15,097 bases of DNA, taken from the NCBI GenBank assembly GCA_045578425.1, contig JAZNKF010000034.1, positions 1-15,097 of the forward strand, given 5' to 3'. The DNA comes from RGIG3009 sp045578425 (GTDB taxonomy: Bacteria; Bacillota; Clostridia; Oscillospirales; Acutalibacteraceae). Made by a program: the position numbers and the translations under genes. Position 1 is the first letter of the stretch. Every line of letters begins with the position of its first letter. Below, piece after piece: positions 1-6,922 of the stretch. The notes beneath the pieces were generated by a model. That model was given only the letters and a program-made list of their open reading frames with translations. It did no database searches and was not told the origin of the DNA.

Positions 1-29
1 TTGAGGATATAATTGTCTTAGGATATACT
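1..29 (+). promoter_or_regulatory. Probable sigma-A promoter of the repeat-protein gene
   Basis: TTGAGG at 1-6 and TATACT at 24-29 are separated by 17 bases, which fits a vegetative promoter. Transcription would start near 36, giving a very short leader. A strong ribosome binding site (AAGGAGAGG, 41-49) lies just before the ATG at 55. The -35 matches consensus at only four of six positions and sits at the window edge, so upstream elements cannot be judged. Confidence 0.55.
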
Positions 30-54
30 GCTTTGATGTAAAGGAGAGGATAAA

Positions 55-2433
55 ATGGCTAAAAAGTTTTTATCGGTCTTGGTGTGTGTTGCAATGCTGT
101 TTGTGGTTGTTCCGTTTACTGCGGCCGCACCCGTTAAAGCAGGCGGGGAAAACGATTTATTGTTGAACACGTGGAACAACTTGACGTGGGAAACGGATGA
201 ATATTATACGTATTTCACCGTCCCCGAAGATGGGTTTTATGATATCGGTGTCGTAAACAATTATCTTTACAATTATTCCTGCGATATAGCGGTGGAAATT
301 AGCGATAGGAGCGGTTTTAATTTTTTAACCGGCCATGCCTATATCTATCTTCCCGCGGATGGTGGGCTGGAAAGCGGAAGAGAAGGTAATGTCTATTTTC
401 AAGCAGGCCATACATACGAGGTGCGGTGTGTTTATGAAAGATGGGATTCAGATACCGGAAACTCCTTTTATGAAAACGGCGACATTGACCTTTGCATTGA
501 AAAAAACGACCACGCACTCACGGTGTTAGGGGCTTCTGCCCAAAGTGTTTATGTGTCGCCGAATGAGACGACTTGGTGTACTTTTACCACGAGCTCTGCA
601 GGGGATTATACGTTGTACGGGTTAGACCAGGTTTCGGTTGAAGTTTATGTTTATGAAAAGAAAATTGGAATGACTTATGAAATGCTTGAGCCGAAGTGCA
701 TTTCTACGTGGTTTGACGGGACGTACACGCGTGATTGCAAACGTATGAAACTAAAAGCGAACACGCAATATATTGTTCAGTTAAAATCGTGGGATAACAT
801 GACGCGTATGGGCCGGTTTAGCGTTGTGAAAGACAGCAAAAATGTTACCGCTGTTACTCCGCTGCAATGGCAGAGGATATTGGCCGATGATTATTTGGAT
901 GAATATTACTTTAGTTATAAAATCACCTATTCCGACTCGACCAGCGAAATACTGACAAGCGATGCATGTAGAGACCGCGGAATGAGTTGCTACCTTTATT
1001 ACAACGGAGAGTATCTTGACCCCTATGACTGTTGTTTTATGAAGTCGGGGACACAACCGGCAATCCTTAACTTTATGGATATAGCCGTCTCAACAACGGT
1101 ATATATCACGCCGTATGCAACGTATTTTTCGCATCTGAGCGGTGTAAAACCAAAAGAAGAGATATTTATTGATTACGAGGATGATTGGGAACATACGCGA
1201 TATGTGAAACTGACACCGACGGAATCGGGTTTATATGAGTTTTATTCCGCTTATTGGGATTATATGGATGCCAAAACAGAAGTGTTTGATTCACAAAATA
1301 ATCTTATTGAGTATGTATATGACGACGATTACAACGGTGGTTGGAAATTGATTGGCGGAAAAACGTATGTTTTGCGCTTTACCTACACCTTGGATGAATA
1401 TTGGCATGCAGAGGGCTTTGCGTTCTCTTATGAGCAACACCACGAACACGTTCATATCTATAACGACAAGAACACTTACACGTGCAGTTCTTGCGGGAAC
1501 ACCGTATACGGTGAAACGTTACGCAACATTGGCGGGACTTGGTATTATTACAAAGACGGCAAGCTTAACAACTCGACCACGCTTTGCAATTACGGTGGGC
1601 AATGGTGGTTTGTGAAAAACGGTAAAGTTGATTTTACTGCCAACAACACGCTTTTTCTTTACAACGGGGAGTATTGGTATATCCAAGGCGGTAAAGTGAA
1701 CTTTAATGCCAACACTTTGTGTTATTACAACAACGAGTGGTGGCACGTGCAAGGCGGAAAAGTAAACTTTAAATCCAACACGTTGGTTTTGTACAATGGC
1801 GATTATTGGTACACGCAAGGCGGTAAAGTCAATTTTAGTGCGAACACGCTGTGTCCTTATAACGGTCAATGGTGGCACGTGCAGGGTGGCAAGGTAAACT
1901 TTAAGTCGAACACCTTAGTTTTGTACAATGGCGATTATTGGTACACGCAAGGCGGCAAAGTCAACTTCAATGCTACCACTTTGTGCTTGTACAACGGGGA
2001 TTATTGGTACATTCAAAACGGCAAGGTAAACTTCAAAGCCAATACTTTGTGCCCTTATAACGGTCAATGGTGGCACGTGCAAGGCGGAAAAGTAAACTTT
2101 AAGTCAAACAACACCTTGGTTTTGTACAACGGGGATTATTGGTACATTCAAGGCGGCAAGATAAACTTTAACGCCAATACCTTGTGTCTCTATGGCGGCC
2201 AATGGTGGCACGTGCAGGGTGGTAAGGTAAACTTTAAGTCGAACACCTTAGTTTTGTACAACGGTGATTACTGGTACACGCAAGGCGGAAAAGTCAACTT
2301 TAACGCCAACACGTTGTGTTGTTATGGTGGCACGTGGTGGCATGTGCAGGGTGGTAAAGTGAACTTTAAATCGAATACCCGCGTGATGTATAACGGAAAA
2401 TGGTATACGGTGCGCGGCGGTAAAGTGGTATAA
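55..2433 (+). CDS. Secreted repeat protein with PPC-like beta-domains and 14 C-terminal aromatic repeats
   Basis: A 792-residue exported protein of unknown function. Residues 1-30 form a Sec signal peptide (MAKK, then a hydrophobic core), with likely cleavage near TAAA/AP or VKA/GG. Residues about 31-455 are rich in Tyr, Asp and Trp. They contain at least three stretches resembling pre-peptidase C-terminal (PPC) beta-sandwich modules, of the pattern 'YFTVPEDGFYDI', 'CTFTTSSAGDYTLY' and 'VKLTPTESGLYEF'. A His cluster (H462, H463, H465, H467) followed by C477-x2-C480 may bind metal. From T488 to the end run 14 tandem units of about 22 residues with core W-[WY]-x2-QGGKVNF. These recall cell-wall or glucan-binding YG/CW repeats in style, though I cannot assign a family. 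No LPXTG motif or membrane anchor follows the repeats. The gene stands alone between its own promoter and terminator. A role in surface binding or adhesion is inferred from this architecture only. No catalytic domain is recognisable. Confidence 0.85.
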   Translation: MAKKFLSVLVCVAMLFVVVPFTAAAPVKAGGENDLLLNTWNNLTWETDEYYTYFTVPEDGFYDIGVVNNYLYNYSCDIAVEISDRSGFNFLTGHAYIYLPADGGLESGREGNVYFQAGHTYEVRCVYERWDSDTGNSFYENGDIDLCIEKNDHALTVLGASAQSVYVSPNETTWCTFTTSSAGDYTLYGLDQVSVEVYVYEKKIGMTYEMLEPKCISTWFDGTYTRDCKRMKLKANTQYIVQLKSWDNMTRMGRFSVVKDSKNVTAVTPLQWQRILADDYLDEYYFSYKITYSDSTSEILTSDACRDRGMSCYLYYNGEYLDPYDCCFMKSGTQPAILNFMDIAVSTTVYITPYATYFSHLSGVKPKEEIFIDYEDDWEHTRYVKLTPTESGLYEFYSAYWDYMDAKTEVFDSQNNLIEYVYDDDYNGGWKLIGGKTYVLRFTYTLDEYWHAEGFAFSYEQHHEHVHIYNDKNTYTCSSCGNTVYGETLRNIGGTWYYYKDGKLNNSTTLCNYGGQWWFVKNGKVDFTANNTLFLYNGEYWYIQGGKVNFNANTLCYYNNEWWHVQGGKVNFKSNTLVLYNGDYWYTQGGKVNFSANTLCPYNGQWWHVQGGKVNFKSNTLVLYNGDYWYTQGGKVNFNATTLCLYNGDYWYIQNGKVNFKANTLCPYNGQWWHVQGGKVNFKSNNTLVLYNGDYWYIQGGKINFNANTLCLYGGQWWHVQGGKVNFKSNTLVLYNGDYWYTQGGKVNFNANTLCCYGGTWWHVQGGKVNFKSNTRVMYNGKWYTVRGGKVV
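1516..2430 (+). repeat. 14 in-frame tandem repeats, period 66 bases, alternating in two types
   Basis: The units start at 1516, 1579, 1648, 1714, 1780, 1846, 1912, 1978, 2044, 2113, 2179, 2245, 2311 and 2377. Most are 66 bases; the unit at 1516 is 63, those at 1579 and 2044 are 69, and the last is a degenerate 54. Two types alternate: one with TLC and WWHV (1714, 1846, 2044, 2179, 2311) and one with LVLYNGDYWY (1780, 1912, 2113, 2245). This makes a 132-base higher-order unit. The units at 1846-1977 and 2179-2310 are almost identical at base level. The unit at 1978 is a hybrid, with a TLC start and a YNGDYWY core. Confidence 0.95.
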
Positions 2434-2441
2434 ATTTAATT

Positions 2442-2483
2442 CAACCCCAAGCATTCAAAGTGGGATGCTTGGGGTTGTTTTTT
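2442..2483 (+). terminator. Rho-independent terminator after the repeat-protein gene
   Basis: A perfect 13-base-pair stem (CAACCCCAAGCAT at 2442-2454 with ATGCTTGGGGTTG at 2465-2477) has a 10-base loop and is followed by TTTTTT at 2478-2483. It starts 9 bases after the stop codon and should end the monocistronic transcript. Confidence 0.95.
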
Positions 2484-2568
2484 GTTTTAGGAACTTGTAG
2501 CATAAAAAAGTTCTTTTCAGGCGAATATACTTAATAGCATTCTTGGTTTGGAAAGTTGGGAAGGGCTT

Positions 2569-3282
2569 ATGGCAAAACGAGCAGCTATGCCGTGGCAAAA
2601 AATTATTTTTTTGGCAGTGTTCATGACCATGGTCGGCTCCGCCGTGACGGTGGGAATTTCCATGTGGTTAGCACCGTCGGTACCTACCGAGGGGTACGTG
2701 CGGGTAAAAAGCGATTACGTGTTGATGTTGTTGCAGTGCCTGCTCGGAATTGCGGCAATGTTGTTGCCGAGTTGGTTATCACGCAAATGCGGGTGGGATG
2801 TTCCGTCGCGCATGATGATTTTGTATGCGCTTTTTTTGTATTGTTCTATCTATTTGGGTGAGGTGCGCGGGTTTTATTATTTGATTCCCCGTTGGGACAC
2901 CGTGTTACACGCGTTCAGCGGAGTGGCGTTGGGAGCACTTGGCTTTTCGGTTTTGAGTTTACTGAACAAAAGCGAACGTGTTCCGCTTACGCTCAGCCCT
3001 GCGTTTGTCGCTTTGTTTGCGTTTTCTTTTGCACTTGCCGCAGATGTGGTGTGGGAAATTTATGAGTTTTTTGCCGACAGCGTTTTTTTGACCAACATGC
3101 AGAAACATTCTTCCGGTAACGGTGTGCCGTTGCTCGGCAAACAGGCCTTGGCAGATACCATGGAAGATTTAATCGTAGACGCTTTGGGTGCGTTTGTGAT
3201 TTCTGTTTTTGGATATATTTCGTTAAAATTTAAGAAAGGATGGGTAGAAAAATTGCTTTTAAAAACACATTCTACGCGATAG
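2569..3282 (+). CDS. Polytopic membrane protein, DUF2238-like
   Basis: A 237-residue integral membrane protein. I chose the ATG at 2569 (MAKRAAM) because GGGAAGG lies at 2558-2564, a proper distance upstream. A TTG at 2548 would add seven residues and has no better site. About six hydrophobic segments lie near residues 12-34, 49-69, 81-99, 111-132, 143-168 and 200-219. Charged residues sit at helix borders in the pattern W109-D110-x3-H114, W162-E163-x2-E166-x3-D170 and D196-x3-D200-x3-D204. I recognise this from memory as the pattern of the DUF2238 (YjdF-type) predicted membrane proteins, whose function is not known to me. The acidic/His set could bind metal, but that is inference. The gene follows a strong terminator, yet only a weak -10-like TATACT (2526-2531) without a good -35 is visible. 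Its last 11 bases overlap the end of the convergent gene. Confidence 0.8.
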   Translation: MAKRAAMPWQKIIFLAVFMTMVGSAVTVGISMWLAPSVPTEGYVRVKSDYVLMLLQCLLGIAAMLLPSWLSRKCGWDVPSRMMILYALFLYCSIYLGEVRGFYYLIPRWDTVLHAFSGVALGALGFSVLSLLNKSERVPLTLSPAFVALFAFSFALAADVVWEIYEFFADSVFLTNMQKHSSGNGVPLLGKQALADTMEDLIVDALGAFVISVFGYISLKFKKGWVEKLLLKTHSTR

Positions 3283-4255
3283 ATACGCCGGTGTAGTAAT
3301 GTTTTAAAATTTCGTCGCAGGTGAACCCTTGTTCTGCCATTGCCTTTGCACCAAATTGACTCATGCCGACACCGTGGCCGTACCCTTTTACCGAAAAGAC
3401 AAAGCCGTCTTTAGTGTGTGTGACTAAAAAACAAGCCGACGGCAACTTAAAGGCTTCGCGGACGGCTTTGCCGCTGAACGTTTCGCCGCCAATGGTGATG
3501 CTTACCACCGAGCCGGCGGGCGAAAGCACCGGTGTGCCGGTAATCCATTCGTCGGCGGTGCCGGATAACGACAGCTTGGGGAATGCCTTTGCAAAGGAAT
3601 CGTCCGAAACGGTGATGGTTTGAGAGGCACGGGGGGAAAGAGAGTCGCTGCCGCTTAGCACCGATTGCAAATACGGAAAATCGGTTCCCCACACAACGGC
3701 TGAGGTTTCGGTTTTACCCCAGTTGCAACTGTGATAGGCGGCAAAAATAGGTTTGCCGTCATACAGAACACGTTTGCCGAAAACGGCATCTACGGCCAAA
3801 GCGATGCGCTCTAAATTGGCATCGTACTGTTCGTCCCACAGTTTTTTGAGGCCCTCGGGCGAATAGGTGGCGGGAAACGAGGAGGGGACAGAAGAAAAAT
3901 CGGCGCCCTGCAAGGCGGAGTTACTCGCGTTTTTTTGCTTTTCATACGTGTAGTAAGTATAAGAAGCAATGGCTTGCGCTTTGAGAGCTTCGGCGGGGTA
4001 GGAGGCAGGCATTTCGGCCGCAACGGTATAGATGAGAAAATCACGCTCGGAAAAAGAGTAAATGGCGCCCCCCGCTGTATCCAGCACTTTAAAAACGGCG
4101 GCGGGCGTTTCGTCTTTTTTTTCTTCGGATTCCGTAACCGGCGTGGCAGCGGGAACTTTTTCAAGCGGGGTTGACGGAGAGTTTTTTGAAAAGGGAAGCG
4201 GCAGAAGCGCTAAAACGATATAGCAAACAAGGGATAGTAAGGAAAAAGTTTTCAT
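3272..4255 (-). CDS. spoIID: SpoIID/LytB-domain exported protein, probable peptidoglycan lytic transglycosylase
   Basis: SpoIID is a lytic transglycosylase that trims denuded glycan strands for forespore engulfment; LytB-type relatives modify cell-wall amidases. The protein is 327 residues from the ATG at 4255, which has AAAGGTG about seven bases upstream. The same frame opens upstream at 4306, but without a comparable site. Residues 4-22 are a signal peptide or anchor, followed by a Pro/Ser/Thr/Glu-rich linker (about 23-52). The SpoIID domain covers about 68-325. It contains YTVAAEMPASYPAEALKAQA (76-95, with E81 in the place of the catalytic Glu), AAYHSCNWGKTETS (172-185) and the signature GYGHGVGMSQFGA (291-303). 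Length is close to B. subtilis SpoIID. The domain is certain. Whether this is the sporulation enzyme or a vegetative paralogue is not, because no spoIIQ, spoIIIA or other sporulation gene is adjacent and I see no clear sigma-E promoter upstream. Confidence 0.88.
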   Translation of the reverse strand: MKTFSLLSLVCYIVLALLPLPFSKNSPSTPLEKVPAATPVTESEEKKDETPAAVFKVLDTAGGAIYSFSERDFLIYTVAAEMPASYPAEALKAQAIASYTYYTYEKQKNASNSALQGADFSSVPSSFPATYSPEGLKKLWDEQYDANLERIALAVDAVFGKRVLYDGKPIFAAYHSCNWGKTETSAVVWGTDFPYLQSVLSGSDSLSPRASQTITVSDDSFAKAFPKLSLSGTADEWITGTPVLSPAGSVVSITIGGETFSGKAVREAFKLPSACFLVTHTKDGFVFSVKGYGHGVGMSQFGAKAMAEQGFTCDEILKHYYTGVSIA

Positions 4256-4395
4256 AAGCAGCACCTTTACCATAAAATGACAGAAAATTTTTACAAAACT
4301 GCACATTTGGGAGAAACAAACGTAAATTTTGCTTAAAAATGCAACTTGCAGAAAAGAAGATTGCGTTTTTTAGAAAAAGAAAGCGACGCAAAGGG

Positions 4396-4425
4396 TTGAC
4401 AAGGATGTGTTTGGTACAGTATAAT
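4396..4425 (+). promoter_or_regulatory. Sigma-A promoter of the citrate synthase-ftsQ unit
   Basis: A consensus TTGACA at 4396-4401 and a consensus TATAAT at 4420-4425 are separated by 18 bases. Transcription would start near 4432, so the leader is only about 24 bases. The rest of the divergent gap (4256-4395) is A/T-rich. I see no operator, riboswitch or obvious promoter for the minus-strand SpoIID gene in it. Confidence 0.85.
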
Positions 4426-4455
4426 ATAGGGTATTACAAATAAAGGGGCATGGTC

Positions 4456-5820
4456 ATGGTAAACATAAGCGACCCCAAAAATCAAGGGGTTTTTACAACT
4501 TTATGCGAACAAGTAAAAGAAAATAACCGTATTTCTCCCGAAAAGTACGTTGGTAAAGATGTTAAGCGCGGATTGCGCAATGCCGACGGCACCGGTGTGG
4601 TGGCGGGACTTACACGGATTTGTAACGTGCACGGTTACTTGCTGAATGAGGGCGAAAAACAACCGGACAAGGGCGTTCTTACCTACCGAGGATACACCAT
4701 TGAAGATTTGGTGGCGGGCAGCAACGGTCAAGGACGTTTTGGCTTTGAAGAAGTTGTGTTTTTGCTGTTGTTTGGGTTTTTACCCACTACCGAGCAGTTG
4801 GCGGATTTTTCGAAATTGTTATCGGCTAATCGTGAGTTGCCGGGATATTTTGCCGAGGATATGATTATTAAAGCGCCGTCGCCGAATATTATGAACAAAT
4901 TGTCGCGTTCGGTGTTAGCTTTGTATTCGTATGATAATGACCCCGAGTCGACAACGGTGGAAAACGTGCTACGGCAATGTATCGGATTGATTGCGATGTT
5001 GCCTACCATTATGGGATACGCTTACCAAGTCAAGCGCCGCCATTACGATAAGCAAAGCATGGCGATTCATCCGCTCTTACCGGGTCTTTCCACATCGGAA
5101 ACGATTTTGCGCACGATTCGCGCCGATGCATCGTACACACCGGAAGAAGCGAAGCTGCTCGATTTGTGCTTGATGTTACACGCCGAACACGGTGGCGGTA
5201 ACAACTCGGCCTTTGCGACACGCGTGCTGGCCTCTTCGGGAACCGACACGTATTCTGCCATTTCTGCCGCGATTGGTTCGCTTAAAGGTCCTCGCCACGG
5301 TGGTGCCAATTTGAAAGTGATGCAAATGTTAGAGGATATTAAGGCGCACGTCAAAGACTGGGAAGATGAGGACGAAGTCGCCGCCTATTTGGTAAAAATC
5401 TTAAACCGTGAGGCGAATGACGGTTCCGGTTTGATTTACGGTATGGGACACGCGGTGTATACGTTGTCTGACCCGCGTGCAGTATTGCTCAAGCGCGAAG
5501 CGGAACGCATGACGCATGAACGCGGTTACGGAAAAGAGTTCCGTTTGCTGGAATTGGTGGAAAAACTCACGCCGGATTTGATGTTCAAAGTACGCGGTAT
5601 CGAAAAAGCGGTGTGTGCCAACGTGGATATGTATTCCGGATTGATATATCGCTCGATGGGGATTCCGGAAGATTTGTTTACACCGTTGTTTGCGGTGGCG
5701 CGTATCAGTGGTTGGTGCGCTCATCGCATAGAAGAGTTATTAACCGGCGGAAGAATTATTCGTCCCGCATACAAACCGTTTAGCAAAACCAAAGAATACG
5801 TGCCCTTGAAAGAACGATAA
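4456..5820 (+). CDS. gltA: Citrate synthase
   Basis: Condenses oxaloacetate with acetyl-CoA to citrate in the cytoplasm, feeding the oxidative TCA branch and 2-oxoglutarate/glutamate synthesis. The protein is 454 residues from the ATG at 4456. An ATG at 4450 is also in frame, but it leaves only two bases after the AAAGGGG site (4442-4447), so 4456 is preferred. The fold's key residues are all visible: HAEHGGGNNS (242-251), GPRHGGAN with H281, GMGHAVY with H332 and DPR (339-341), and NVDMYSG with D391. H281, H332 and D391 match the catalytic His-His-Asp triad of the family. At about 450 residues it belongs to the longer clostridial form, with an N-terminal extension of about 50 residues before the core. 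2-Methylcitrate synthase activity cannot be excluded from sequence. No aconitase or isocitrate dehydrogenase gene is adjacent; the downstream neighbour is ftsQ, 24 bases away. Confidence 0.96.
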   Translation: MVNISDPKNQGVFTTLCEQVKENNRISPEKYVGKDVKRGLRNADGTGVVAGLTRICNVHGYLLNEGEKQPDKGVLTYRGYTIEDLVAGSNGQGRFGFEEVVFLLLFGFLPTTEQLADFSKLLSANRELPGYFAEDMIIKAPSPNIMNKLSRSVLALYSYDNDPESTTVENVLRQCIGLIAMLPTIMGYAYQVKRRHYDKQSMAIHPLLPGLSTSETILRTIRADASYTPEEAKLLDLCLMLHAEHGGGNNSAFATRVLASSGTDTYSAISAAIGSLKGPRHGGANLKVMQMLEDIKAHVKDWEDEDEVAAYLVKILNREANDGSGLIYGMGHAVYTLSDPRAVLLKREAERMTHERGYGKEFRLLELVEKLTPDLMFKVRGIEKAVCANVDMYSGLIYRSMGIPEDLFTPLFAVARISGWCAHRIEELLTGGRIIRPAYKPFSKTKEYVPLKER

Positions 5821-5844
5821 TTTCCGAAAAAGCGGGAGTTTTTT

Positions 5845-6792
5845 ATGAAACGAAAAATCGCAACCACGCGTCGCAAAAACAGTAAGAATCGAAAGAAAAC
5901 GCGGTTGAAGCTGTTTGTTGTGTTATCCATACTGAACGTTTTGCTGGTGGTACTGATTGTGGTGCTGTTTCCGGCGGCTTTCGGCAACGACGCAAAGACC
6001 GAGGAAAAAAAGAAAAGCATGCTGGGAATTACCGCTATTACGGTGGAGGGTAACACCCGTTACGACACCGAAGCGCTTTTGGGAGTCAGCGGCCTTGCTG
6101 AGGGGCAAAGTGTTTTTTCTATCAGCAAAGGGCAAGTGTCCAAGCGGTTGCGCAAAGCGTTTTCGTACGTTGAAAGAGCCGACGTTGAGGTTAATCTTCG
6201 CCGCGAAGTGACATTGCGTATTACGGAAACACCGGAGTTGGGTGCGGTTTATGCAGACGGTTCGTGGTTGGTGGTAGACCACAACGGTGTGGTTTTGCTG
6301 AAAACACCGTTACGCAGTGAGCGTCCTCTTAGAAAATTGTATTTGAAAGGCGCCGAAGTGGTAAACAATACGGTCGGCAAGCCTGCGCTCGGCGAGAGAA
6401 GTTTGGCCATTGCCAAAGAATTGAGTTTGGCTTTGGAGCAATATAACATTGATGGGATCGGCATTATTGACATGAGCAATGTAAATGACATCCGCCTAAA
6501 CTGGAAAAACCAGATTACCATTGCTTTGGGAAACGATTCGAATTTGAGTTACGAAATGGCGGTGGTGGCAAGCACACTGCCCAAAGTATTGGCGCGTCAC
6601 GGCGAGACGGCTACCGGACTGTTAAACGTTAGTTTGTATTCGGATAGTACGGTGGATTCGCCAACGGTGATTTTTACCCCGTCGGCATTGCTTGACAAGG
6701 AATCTGACAAAACAGAGCAGAATACGACGGGTACTTCTTCGACCGTTACCGGTACCGGCACCGCCACGACAACCACTGCACAAAATCGTTAA
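5845..6792 (+). CDS. ftsQ: Cell division protein FtsQ/DivIB
   Basis: A bitopic septum protein that links early and late divisome components through FtsL/FtsB. The protein is 315 residues. It begins with a very basic cytoplasmic tail (about 1-21) and one transmembrane helix (about 22-47). A POTRA domain follows (about 59-128), with 'ITAITVEGNTRYDTEALL' and a closing 'VTLRITETPELGAVY'. The extracytoplasmic FtsQ domain runs to about 285, including 'GSWLVVDHNGVVL'. The last 30 residues are a Ser/Thr/Gly-rich tail, probably disordered. The ATG at 5845 has GCGGGAG (5832-5838) upstream. The gene starts 24 bases after citrate synthase with no terminator between them, so they are probably co-transcribed. 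No convincing terminator lies before the ftsZ promoter either, so read-through into ftsZ is possible. Confidence 0.92.
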   Translation: MKRKIATTRRKNSKNRKKTRLKLFVVLSILNVLLVVLIVVLFPAAFGNDAKTEEKKKSMLGITAITVEGNTRYDTEALLGVSGLAEGQSVFSISKGQVSKRLRKAFSYVERADVEVNLRREVTLRITETPELGAVYADGSWLVVDHNGVVLLKTPLRSERPLRKLYLKGAEVVNNTVGKPALGERSLAIAKELSLALEQYNIDGIGIIDMSNVNDIRLNWKNQITIALGNDSNLSYEMAVVASTLPKVLARHGETATGLLNVSLYSDSTVDSPTVIFTPSALLDKESDKTEQNTTGTSSTVTGTGTATTTTAQNR

Positions 6793-6835
6793 AAAACACC
6801 AAAAAAATTTTTAAATTACTGTTGAAAACAGAGAG

Positions 6836-6864
6836 TTGACATGGTAGAATAGAAAAGGTATAAT
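6836..6864 (+). promoter_or_regulatory. Near-perfect sigma-A promoter of ftsZ
   Basis: TTGACA (6836-6841) and TATAAT (6859-6864), both consensus, are separated by the optimal 17 bases. Transcription should start near 6871, giving a leader of about 50 bases. The strength fits the high abundance needed for FtsZ and lets ftsZ be expressed independently of ftsQ. Confidence 0.9.
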
Positions 6865-6884
6865 GTAATATACTGAATAAATAA

Positions 6885-6896
6885 CAGTTGCAACTG
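6885..6896 (+). other. 12-base perfect palindrome in the ftsZ leader
   Basis: CAGTTGCAACTG is its own reverse complement. It lies about 15 bases after the expected transcription start and 13 bases before the AGGAGG site (6910-6915). It could be an operator or a short hairpin. Palindromes of this length are expected a few times by chance in 15 kb, so only the position makes it notable. Confidence 0.3.
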
Positions 6897-6922
6897 AGAA
6901 ATAAAAGGTAGGAGGAAGTTCC

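Noticed and set aside
1519..1878. Minus-strand open frames across the repeat array, looking like a repeat protein
   Set aside because: They simply mirror the 66-base repeats of the sense gene; the second one at 2248-2454 even runs into the terminator.
1516..2430. Tandem repeats considered as a CRISPR array
   Set aside because: The units are contiguous, in frame and protein-coding, with no unique spacers and no cas genes.
2491..2513. GAACTT ... AAGTTC inverted repeat upstream of the membrane-protein gene
   Set aside because: Only six base pairs with an 11-base A-rich loop, directly after a much stronger terminator. Too weak to call a regulatory element or a second terminator.
4256..4395. Search for a promoter or riboswitch serving the minus-strand SpoIID gene
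   Set aside because: The region is A/T-rich with several T-runs, but I found no sigma-A or sigma-E pair with acceptable spacing and no structured leader.
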